Shown in pieces: positions 57,175 to 64,000 of a DNA stretch of 64,000 nucleotides. The DNA lies in assembly GCF_024753255.1 (NCBI RefSeq), contig NZ_JANUHA010000004.1, positions 62,001-126,000 on the forward strand, written 5' to 3'. This stretch comes from Massilia agri (GTDB taxonomy: Bacteria > Pseudomonadota > Gammaproteobacteria > Burkholderiales > Burkholderiaceae_D). Position 1 is the first letter of the stretch, and each line of letters begins with the position of its first letter. The notes beneath the pieces are model-generated. The model worked only from the letters and a program-made list of their open reading frames with translations, ran no database searches and had not been told where the DNA came from. Position numbers and translations under genes: made by a program.

Positions 57175-58053
57175 ATGCTGAAAACCGAAACCCCGGCCCG
57201 GGACCACGCCACCCTCGACCAGTACCCGACCACGGAACTGGTGAACGTCTTCGTGGACGACCAGGTCAAGGCCGTCGAGGCCGTGCGCGCAGCCGCGCCA
57301 CGCATCGCCGCCGCCATCACCGCCGCCCTGCCGCGCATCGAAGCGGGCGGGCGCCTGATCTATGTCGGCGCCGGCACCTCGGGCCGCCTCGGTGTGCTCG
57401 ACAGCGTCGAGCTGAACCCGACCTTCTCCTGGCCGCACGGCCGCGCCGTGGCCCTGCTGGCCGGCGGCGAGAGCGCGATGTTCGTGGCGGTCGAGGGCGC
57501 GGAAGACGATCATGACCAGGGCGCGGCGGACCTGGCGAGCGTGAAGGTGGACGCCGGCGACGTCGTGCTGCTGCTGGCCGCTTCCGGCTTCACGCCCTAT
57601 GTGCTGGGCGCCCTGCGCGCCGCACGCAGCGCAGGGGCGCTGACCATCGGCTTCTCGAACAATGCCGACGCGCCGGTCGCGAACGAGGCCGAGATCGGCG
57701 TGGTGCTGGACACGGGGTCGGAAATCATCTCCGGCTCCACCCGCCTGAAAGCGGGCACCTCGCAGAAGATCGCGCTGAACACCTTCTCCAGCGGCCTGAT
57801 GGTGCGTTTGAACAAGGTTTACGGCAACCTGATGGTAGACTTCCGGGCTACCAATGCCAAGCTGGTGCGACGCGCCATCCGCCTGACCGCATTCGCCAGC
57901 GGCGCCGACGAGGCGGCCGCGAAGGCGGTGCTGGAGCAGTGCGGCTACCACGTCAAGACCGCGATCGTGGCCTTGATCAAACAAACCAGTGTCGAGCAGG
58001 CGCAGGCCCTGTTGGAAGCGTCACGCGGCAGCGTGCGCGACGCCATCGCATAA
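57175..58053 (+). CDS. murQ: N-acetylmuramic acid 6-phosphate etherase MurQ
   Basis: A 292-residue SIS-domain lyase that cleaves the lactyl ether of MurNAc 6-phosphate to give GlcNAc 6-phosphate. Signature segments are ALPRIEAGGRLIYVGAGTSGRLGVLDSVELNPTF (read in parts) with catalytic Glu, EGAEDDHDQGAADL, and GSTRLKAGTSQKIALNTFSSGLMVRLNKVYGNLMVD (read in parts). Its presence means MurNAc is recycled by phosphorylation at C6. It leads the permease, acetyltransferase, glycosidase, kinase and amidase genes. Confidence 0.96.
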   Translation: MLKTETPARDHATLDQYPTTELVNVFVDDQVKAVEAVRAAAPRIAAAITAALPRIEAGGRLIYVGAGTSGRLGVLDSVELNPTFSWPHGRAVALLAGGESAMFVAVEGAEDDHDQGAADLASVKVDAGDVVLLLAASGFTPYVLGALRAARSAGALTIGFSNNADAPVANEAEIGVVLDTGSEIISGSTRLKAGTSQKIALNTFSSGLMVRLNKVYGNLMVDFRATNAKLVRRAIRLTAFASGADEAAAKAVLEQCGYHVKTAIVALIKQTSVEQAQALLEASRGSVRDAIA

Positions 58054-58086
58054 GAGCGGGGCAGCCCGCCGACCACGAGACAGAGA

Positions 58087-59352
58087 ATGCACAAAGAGAA
58101 CGTCAAGTCCCCGTGGCTGTGGGTCCCCTCCCTCTACTTCGCCCAGGCCATCCCCTACGTGGTGGTGATGAGCCTCTCGGTCATCATGTACAAGGACATG
58201 GGCGTGTCGAACTCCGACATCGCCTTCTATACGAGCCTGCTGTACCTGCCCTGGGTGATCAAGCCCCTGTGGTCGCCGATCGTCGACATGTTCGGCACCA
58301 AGCGCCGCTGGACCGTGCTGCTGCAGCTGGCCGTGGCGGCCTCCCTGGTGGCGGTGGGCCTGGCGCTGCACCTGCCGAACTTCTTCGTGGCGAGTCTCGC
58401 CGTGATGTGGCTGATGGCCTTCAGCTCCGCCACTCACGACATCTCGGCCGACGGCTTCTACATGCTGGGCCTGCGCCAGCAGCAGCAGGCGGCCTTCGTG
58501 GGCGTGCGCTCGACCTTCTATCGCCTGGCCACCCTGGCCGGACAGGGGCCGCTGGTGGTGCTGGCGGGTTACCTGGCGACCCAGCTGGGCGACGTCAACC
58601 AGGCCTGGTCGATCGTGTTCTTCGTGCTGGCGGTCCTGTTCTTCGCGGCCTTCCTGTGGCACGGGATGATCCTGCCGAAACCCGACAGCGACCATAAGGT
58701 GAAGGGGACCAGCAATCCGCTGCGCGACTTCTTCGTCACCTTCGCGCTGTTCTTCCGCAAGCGCGACATCTGGCTGATCCTCGGCTTCATCCTCACCTTC
58801 CGCCTCGGCGAGGCGCAGCTGCTGAAACTCGTCGCCCCCTTCCTGAAGGACCCTTTGGTAAAAGGCGGCCTGGGGCTCACCACCGAGCAGTACGGCATCG
58901 CCTACGGCACCATCGGCATCGCCTTCCTGACCCTGGGCGGCCTGGCCGGCGGCTACCTGATCTCGCGCCTGGGGCTCAAGCGCTGCCTGTGGCTGATGGT
59001 CTTCGCCGTGCACCTGCCCGACCTGGTCTTCGTCTACCTGTCGCAGGCCCAGCCGACCAGCTTCGCCGTGGTCTGCGCCTCGCTCGCGATCGAGCAGTTC
59101 GGCTACGGCTTCGGCTTCACCGCGATGCTGCTCTACATGATCATGGTGTGCGAAGGGGAGCACAAGACGGCGCACTATGCGATCTGCACCGGCCTGATGG
59201 CGCTCGGCATGATGGTGCCGGGGATGTGGAGCGGCGACCTGCAGGAATACCTCGGCTACAAGCACTTCTTCATCTGGGCGTGCCTGTCGACGATCCCGGC
59301 CTTCATCATGGCGGCATTGGTGAAGATCGACCCCGAGTTCGGCAAGAAGTAA
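58087..59352 (+). CDS. AmpG-like MFS permease
   Basis: A 421-residue major facilitator protein with 12 membrane helices, matching the AmpG/PAT group that imports anhydro-muropeptides or amino sugars. It shows SLYFAQAIPYVVVMSLSVIMYKDMGVSNSDIAFYTSLLYLPWVIKPLWSPIVD (read in parts) and the FRLGEAQLLKLVAPFLKDP segment. Its position 33 bases after murQ points to import of wall sugars or muropeptides. Exact substrate is not fixed by the sequence. Confidence 0.9.
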   Translation: MHKENVKSPWLWVPSLYFAQAIPYVVVMSLSVIMYKDMGVSNSDIAFYTSLLYLPWVIKPLWSPIVDMFGTKRRWTVLLQLAVAASLVAVGLALHLPNFFVASLAVMWLMAFSSATHDISADGFYMLGLRQQQQAAFVGVRSTFYRLATLAGQGPLVVLAGYLATQLGDVNQAWSIVFFVLAVLFFAAFLWHGMILPKPDSDHKVKGTSNPLRDFFVTFALFFRKRDIWLILGFILTFRLGEAQLLKLVAPFLKDPLVKGGLGLTTEQYGIAYGTIGIAFLTLGGLAGGYLISRLGLKRCLWLMVFAVHLPDLVFVYLSQAQPTSFAVVCASLAIEQFGYGFGFTAMLLYMIMVCEGEHKTAHYAICTGLMALGMMVPGMWSGDLQEYLGYKHFFIWACLSTIPAFIMAALVKIDPEFGKK

Positions 59353-59381
59353 GACCACTACAACAAGGAGACGACGCGGCA

Positions 59382-60524
59382 ATGCGCGATGCACCGGTGC
59401 GCCTGATGTCCCTCGACGCCTTCCGCGGCTTCACGATCGCGGCCATGGCGCTCGTGAATAATCCCGGCGACTGGGGCAATCTCCACGCCCAGCTGGCCCA
59501 CGCCAAGTGGAACGGCTGGACCTTCACCGACTGCATCTTCCCCTTCTTCCTGTTCATCGGCGGGGGCGCCATGACCCTGTCGCTGGGCCGGCTCGCCGCC
59601 GCCGGCACCGACAGGCCGGGCCTGCTGCTCAAGCTCACCAAACGCGCCTCTCTCATCTTCCTGATCGGCTTCCTGCTGAATCTCATCCCGAACTTCGACT
59701 TCGACACCGTGCGCATTCCCGGCGTCTTGCAGCGCATCGCCCTGTGCACGGTGCTGGCCGCGCCCATCGTCGTCTACCTGGGCTGGCGCGCGCAGCTGGC
59801 CGTGATTACCGCCTTGCTGGCGCTGTATTCGGCGCTGATGCTGTGGGTGCCGGTGCCCGGCATCGGCGCGGGCGTGCTCGAGCCGGGCCAGGACTTCGGC
59901 GCCTGGGTCGACCGCATGCTGCTGGGCGGCCACCTGTGGGCGCAGGCCAAAACCTGGGACCCGGAAGGCCTGGTCTCCACCATTCCCGCCCTGTGCAGCC
60001 AGCTGTTCGGCGTGCTTGCCGGCCGCGTGCTGGCCCTCGAGCTGCCGCGCACCGAGCAGACGGCCTGGATGCTGTTCGCCGGCCTGGTCTTCCTGGCCCT
60101 GGGCTCGAGCCTGGATGCCGTGCTCATGCCGATCAACAAGAGCCTGTGGACGGTGTCTTTCTGCCTGTGGATGACCGGCTGGGCGCTGCTCGCCTTCGGC
60201 GTCTTCTACTGGCTGCTCGATGCCAATCCCCATGCCATCGTGCGCGAACGCGCGGGCAGGTGGGCCAAACCTTTCGTCATCTATGGGATGAACGCGCTGT
60301 TCATCTTCGCCTTCTCCGGCTTCGTCGCCAAGATGCTTGGATTCATCAAGCTCGCGCAGCCTGACGGCAGCCGGCATTCGCTTGGCAGCACCCTGTATGC
60401 GCCTCTCAAGGCGCTGCCCATCGGCGCTGCCAACACTTCCCTGTTATACGCCATCCTCTTCAACGCCTGCATGTTCGCGATCGCCTACGGCATGTGGCGC
60501 AAGCGGTGGTTCGTCAAAGTCTGA
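59382..60524 (+). CDS. nagX: NagX/HGSNAT-like membrane acyltransferase (DUF5009)
   Basis: A 380-residue protein with about ten membrane segments of the heparan-alpha-glucosaminide acetyltransferase/NagX family. The N-terminal RLMSLDAFRGFTIAAMALVNNPG and NGWTFTDCIFPFFLFIGGGAMTLSL are diagnostic. NagX genes occur in GlcNAc utilisation clusters, where the protein is thought to handle amino sugars at the membrane; its reaction is not established. AAGGAG precedes the ATG. The next gene starts 13 bases after its stop. Confidence 0.9.
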   Translation: MRDAPVRLMSLDAFRGFTIAAMALVNNPGDWGNLHAQLAHAKWNGWTFTDCIFPFFLFIGGGAMTLSLGRLAAAGTDRPGLLLKLTKRASLIFLIGFLLNLIPNFDFDTVRIPGVLQRIALCTVLAAPIVVYLGWRAQLAVITALLALYSALMLWVPVPGIGAGVLEPGQDFGAWVDRMLLGGHLWAQAKTWDPEGLVSTIPALCSQLFGVLAGRVLALELPRTEQTAWMLFAGLVFLALGSSLDAVLMPINKSLWTVSFCLWMTGWALLAFGVFYWLLDANPHAIVRERAGRWAKPFVIYGMNALFIFAFSGFVAKMLGFIKLAQPDGSRHSLGSTLYAPLKALPIGAANTSLLYAILFNACMFAIAYGMWRKRWFVKV

Positions 60525-60537
60525 AAAAGGAGTGGAC

Positions 60538-62145
60538 TTGAAGCCCAACCTGAAAAAACGCAGCCTCACCCTCGGCCTGCTCGGCGGCGCCCTGGCGATG
60601 GGCGGATTCCTGACCGCCTGCACCACGCAGCCGACCGCGCCCGATGGCGGCGCCGGCGCCACGGGTGAGCTCCCGCCGGCGGCCCCGCGCGAATTCCGCG
60701 CCGCCTGGGTCTCGACGGTAGCCAACATCGACTGGCCGAGCAAGCCGGGCCTGCCGGCAGCGCAGCAGCAGGCGGAAGCCATCGCCATTCTCGAGCGCGC
60801 GGTCAGCCTGAACCTGAACGCCATCGTGCTGCAGGTGCGTCCGTCGGCCGACGCGATCTATCCCTCGAAGATCGAGCCCTGGACCGAATACCTGACCGGC
60901 GCCCAGGGCAAGCCGCCCTCGCCCTGGTACGACCCGCTCGCCTTCTGGGTGCGTGAAGCGCATGCGCGCGGCCTGGAGCTGCACGCCTGGTTCAACCCCT
61001 ACCGCGCGCGCCACGACAACGCCCGTTCGCCGGCGGCGCCGAACCACATCACCAACACCATTCCCTCGGCCGTGAAGCGCTACGGGAAGTTCATGTGGAT
61101 GGACCCGGGCGAGGAAGCGGCCTCGAAGCAGACCATGGACGTGATCCTCGACGTGGTGCGCCGCTACGACATCGACGGCGTGCACATCGACGACTATTTC
61201 TACCCCTACCCGATCGAGGCGCCGGAAGTCGCCGGCAATGCGCAGGCCCTGGACGGCAACGGCAAGCCGGCCTCGAAGGAACTCGACTTCCCCGATACCC
61301 CGGCCTGGGAACGCTACCTGGCCGGCGGCGGCAAGCTCGATCGCCCCTCCTGGCGCCGCGACAACGTGAACCGCCTGATCGAGGCGATGTACAAGGGCAT
61401 CCACCGTGAAAAGAGCTGGGTGCGCTTCGGCATCAGCCCCTTCGGCATGGGCCGCCCGGACCGCCGCCCGCCGGGCATCAACGGCTTCTCGCAGTACGAC
61501 AAGCTGTATGCGGACGCCGAGCTGTGGCTGGAAAAGGGCTGGCTCGATTATTTCGTCCCGCAGCTGTACTGGCCGATTGCCCAGACCGCGCAATCCTACC
61601 CGGTGCTGCTCGACTACTGGATCAGCCAGAACCCGCAGGGCCGCCACATGTGGCCGGGCCTGTTCACCAGCCGCATCGGGGCGCCGGCGCCCACCAAGAC
61701 CTACGAGCCGCAGGAGATCCTGGACCAGATCGCGCTGACGCGCCAGCGGCAGCGGGCAACCGGCCACGTTCACTTCAGCATGATCGCGCTCACCCAGAAC
61801 CGCAAGGGCATCAGCGACAAGCTGAGAAGCGGCATCTACACCGGCCCGGCCCTGGTCCCGGCCACCACCTGGCTGGCTGGCGAGCGCCCCGGCACGCCCC
61901 AGGTCAGTGGGGCGCCCGCCAAGGGCGGCGTCAGGCTCAAGCTCAAGGCGGGCAAGGCGACCGCGCTGTATGCGGTGTGGTCGCGCCACGGTGGAGAGTG
62001 GCGCTTCGACGTCGTGCCGGCTTCGCGTGTAGACTGGACGGTGCCGGATGACGGCAAGCTGGGCGCGGCCGACCTGGTCTACGTGAGCCCGGTCGACCGC
62101 CTCGGCAACGAGGGCGCGCGCGTGCAGGCCTGGCGCAGGCCCTGA
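60538..62145 (+). CDS. DigH-like glycoside hydrolase lipoprotein (GHL10 family)
   Basis: A 535-residue lipoprotein with lipobox LTAC (Cys28). The GHL10/DUF4015-like TIM-barrel domain runs from about 50 to 420 (REFRAAWVSTVANIDWPSKPG, LQVRPSADAIYPSKIEPWTEYLTG, DGVHIDDYFYPYP, LEKGWLDYFVPQLYWPI), with a C-terminal beta domain. E. coli DigH (YddW) of this family cleaves peptide-free glycan strands. Initiation at TTG (60538) is chosen because AAGGAG lies six bases upstream; a GTG at 60532 overlaps that site. It fits the peptidoglycan recycling context. Confidence 0.87.
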   Translation: MKPNLKKRSLTLGLLGGALAMGGFLTACTTQPTAPDGGAGATGELPPAAPREFRAAWVSTVANIDWPSKPGLPAAQQQAEAIAILERAVSLNLNAIVLQVRPSADAIYPSKIEPWTEYLTGAQGKPPSPWYDPLAFWVREAHARGLELHAWFNPYRARHDNARSPAAPNHITNTIPSAVKRYGKFMWMDPGEEAASKQTMDVILDVVRRYDIDGVHIDDYFYPYPIEAPEVAGNAQALDGNGKPASKELDFPDTPAWERYLAGGGKLDRPSWRRDNVNRLIEAMYKGIHREKSWVRFGISPFGMGRPDRRPPGINGFSQYDKLYADAELWLEKGWLDYFVPQLYWPIAQTAQSYPVLLDYWISQNPQGRHMWPGLFTSRIGAPAPTKTYEPQEILDQIALTRQRQRATGHVHFSMIALTQNRKGISDKLRSGIYTGPALVPATTWLAGERPGTPQVSGAPAKGGVRLKLKAGKATALYAVWSRHGGEWRFDVVPASRVDWTVPDDGKLGAADLVYVSPVDRLGNEGARVQAWRRP

Positions 62146-62232
62146 GCGTGAAAAGCTCATAACCTTTGTTCATGCACACAGCGCCAGCATTCATTCGCGT
62201 GCCGGCGCGACCACAACGTACACTCGCGGGCT

Positions 62233-63165
62233 ATGCACGATCCCGAACAGCAGCAAGACAGCACTGAGCCCCTCGGCCTCGGCATCGACGCCGGCGGCAC
62301 CCAGACCCGCTGGGCCCTCGCCGGCCCGGGCGGCCGCATCGTCGCCGAAGGCACGACCGGCGGCCTGTCGGCGCTGCAGCTGGGTTCCGGCGAAGGGCGC
62401 GAAGCGGTGCAGGCTACTTTTGCTGCCATCGCGCGCGCGGTGCTGGCGCATGGCCGCCCGGTGGCGGTGCGCGCCGGCCTGACCGGCTTCGGCGGCGAAG
62501 CGGAGCCCCTGCAGCGCTGGCTGGGCGAACAGCTCGGCCTGGAACCGCAGGCGCTGGTCTTCTCCAACGACATCGAGATCGCCTACCTCGCCAGCTTCCG
62601 CCCCGGCGACGGCTACCTCGTGTATGCCGGCACCGGCTCGATCGGCGCCTTCATCGACGCCCGGGGCAGCTTCCACCGCGCCGGTGGGCGCGGCGTGGTG
62701 CTGGACGACGGCGGCGGCGGCTTCTGGATCGCACGCGAAGCGCTGCGCCACATCTGGCGCCTGGAAGACGAACGTCCGGGCGCCTGGGAATCCTCGCCCA
62801 TGGCGCACGCCGTGTTCCAGCACGTGGGCGGCTCGGACTGGTCGTTCTCGCGCCAGTTCATTTACGGCCGCGAGCGCGGCGAAGTGGGCAAGCTGGCGAT
62901 CGCCGTGGCCGCCACCGCCGAACGCGACCCGGCCGCCGCCGCCATCCTGCGCGAAGCCGGCCAGGAACTGGCGCGCCTGGCGACGGCCCTGATCCAGCGC
63001 TTCGGTCCGCGCCCGGTGGCGCTGGCCGGCCGCGCCGCCGAACTGCACCCGGCCATCGTCGACACCATGCGCGCGGCCCTGCCGCCCGACATCACGCTCA
63101 GCCAGACCGGCGTGTGCGCCCATTACGCGGCGGCGCGCCTGGCCCTCGGCCAGTGCTCCAGTTAA
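62233..63165 (+). CDS. Amino sugar kinase of the BadF/BadG family
   Basis: A 310-residue ASKHA-fold kinase. The phosphate 1 motif is LGIDAGGTQTRWALA, followed by VFSNDIEIAYLASFRPGDGYLVYAGTGSIGAF (read in parts) and GGRGVVLDDGGGGFWIAREALR. Members include N-acetylglucosamine kinases and the MurNAc/GlcNAc kinase MurK. With murQ in the same set, a kinase that makes MurNAc 6-phosphate or GlcNAc 6-phosphate is required, and this is the likely candidate. Sugar preference needs testing. Confidence 0.87.
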   Translation: MHDPEQQQDSTEPLGLGIDAGGTQTRWALAGPGGRIVAEGTTGGLSALQLGSGEGREAVQATFAAIARAVLAHGRPVAVRAGLTGFGGEAEPLQRWLGEQLGLEPQALVFSNDIEIAYLASFRPGDGYLVYAGTGSIGAFIDARGSFHRAGGRGVVLDDGGGGFWIAREALRHIWRLEDERPGAWESSPMAHAVFQHVGGSDWSFSRQFIYGRERGEVGKLAIAVAATAERDPAAAAILREAGQELARLATALIQRFGPRPVALAGRAAELHPAIVDTMRAALPPDITLSQTGVCAHYAAARLALGQCSS

Positions 63166-63187
63166 AAATCCAACAAGGATCCGCAGA

Positions 63188-64000
63188 ATGAAAATCCTGA
63201 TCGTCCCCGTCATCCTCGCCCTGCTGGCCGGCTGCGCGACCGCGCCCAAGGGCCCGCAGATCGACACCACCTACAACGCCAAGGGCCAGTCGAGCCGCGC
63301 GCGCTTCCTGGTCCTGCACTACACGGTGGCCGACAAGCCGACCTCGATCAAGATCCTGACCGAGCAGCAGGTGAGCGCCCACTACCTGCTCACCGACGAT
63401 CCGCAGCCCATCATCTACCGCCTGGTGGACGAGACCCGCTCGGCCTACCACGCGGGCGTCTCGAGCTGGAAGCAGTACACGCAGCTGAACAACAGCTCGA
63501 TCGGCATCGAGATCGTCAACGCCGGCTGGAAGGACACCCCGCAGGGCCGCGTCTACGCGCCCTTCCCGCAGGCGCAGGTGGATGCGCTCATGGTGCTGGT
63601 GAAGGACATCGTCCAGCGCAACGGCATCGCGCCCGAGAACGTGCTGGGCCACAGCGACATCGCGCCGCTGCGCAAGCAGGACCCGGGTCCGCTGTTCCCG
63701 TGGGCGCGCCTGGCGCAGGAAGGCCTGGTGCTGTGGCCGGATGCGAACCGCGTGGCGCTGGTGCGCCCGATTTTCGAGGCGACCCTGCCCGACGTGGCCT
63801 GGTTCCAGCGCAAGCTGGCCACCCACGGCTTCGGCATCCAGCAAACCGGCATCTTCGACAAGCAGACCATCACCGTGCTGTCGGCCTTCCAGATGAAGTA
63901 CCGCCCGCGCGACATATCGGGCAATATGGACGCGGAGACTGCGGCCCTGCTGGAAGTATTGACGACGCCGGCGAATGCGCCGCTGCCGGTCGTGACGCCG
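63188..64000 (+). CDS. amiD: AmiD-like N-acetylmuramoyl-L-alanine amidase lipoprotein (3' end cut)
   Basis: The first 271 residues of a lipoprotein amidase; no stop is reached before the window ends. Lipobox LLAGC (Cys16) follows a short signal. The amidase_2 domain contains zinc-ligand candidates His44 in LVLHYTVADK, and His and Asp in GHSDIAPLRKQDPGP, plus the YRLVDETRSAYHAGVSSW segment. A C-terminal peptidoglycan-binding helix bundle begins near residue 195 (VAWFQRKLATHGFGIQQTGIFD). AmiD removes peptides from MurNAc and anhydro-MurNAc. It ends the recycling set in this window. Confidence 0.92.
   Translation, partial: MKILIVPVILALLAGCATAPKGPQIDTTYNAKGQSSRARFLVLHYTVADKPTSIKILTEQQVSAHYLLTDDPQPIIYRLVDETRSAYHAGVSSWKQYTQLNNSSIGIEIVNAGWKDTPQGRVYAPFPQAQVDALMVLVKDIVQRNGIAPENVLGHSDIAPLRKQDPGPLFPWARLAQEGLVLWPDANRVALVRPIFEATLPDVAWFQRKLATHGFGIQQTGIFDKQTITVLSAFQMKYRPRDISGNMDAETAALLEVLTTPANAPLPVVTP

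Overview
The window is dense, GC-rich bacterial chromosome. It has almost no intergenic space, no rRNA, no insertion sequence, no integrase and no CRISPR array. Gene content and order (rsmI/lpoA/yraN/diaA/dolP, ybeD-lipB-lipA, argP/argO, a bio cluster next to leucine catabolism genes, a large Oar-like TonB receptor) point to a betaproteobacterium of the Burkholderiales. An Oxalobacteraceae genus such as Massilia is the most likely source. This placement is inferred from family knowledge, not from a database search.

Layout. 0-8 kb: a DUF2750 protein, a SnoaL-like protein with an XRE/MmyB regulator behind a perfect inverted repeat, YnfA, a multi-PAS hybrid histidine kinase, and a Tat-exported PhoX-type phosphatase preceded by four 7-bp half-sites at exact 11-bp spacing (a tandem Pho box). 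8-13.4 kb: argP/argO, then nitronate monooxygenase, LysR regulator, quinone-reductase-like enzyme and NfsB-type nitroreductase. 13.4-21.4 kb: small enzymes and membrane proteins, including an SRAP (HMCES/YedK) protein, glutaminyl cyclase, an SDR-DoxX fusion and a tandem pair of paralogous membrane proteins. 21.4-29.1 kb: TonB-dependent receptor, DUF808 protein, an orphan ribbon-helix-helix protein, HU, LysE and a FecR/DUF6600 protein.

29.3-41.7 kb is mostly housekeeping: ybeD-lipB-lipA, a GlxA/FtrA-type regulator with a divergent rhodanese, a SUV3-like RNA helicase, a thioesterase, a TlpA-like protein, and the lpoA-yraN-diaA-dolP operon divergent from rsmI. In that operon yraN carries an apparent single-base deletion. 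A tRNA-Pro with a clear sigma-70 promoter and a terminator follows.

42-53 kb holds one long minus-strand run in which the biotin synthesis genes bioA-F-D-B sit between liuB-liuC and liuD. Leucine catabolism, which needs the biotin enzyme methylcrotonyl-CoA carboxylase, is thus interleaved with cofactor synthesis. A palindrome with 9-bp arms and an overlapping promoter lies inside the upstream ychJ coding region and is a good candidate for the control element of the run.

53.4-64 kb is a peptidoglycan turnover region: dadA, a class C serine hydrolase, and a plus-strand set with a NagR/DasR-type regulator, murQ, an AmpG-like permease, a NagX/HGSNAT-like membrane acetyltransferase, a DigH-like glycosidase lipoprotein, an amino-sugar kinase and an AmiD-like amidase cut by the window end.
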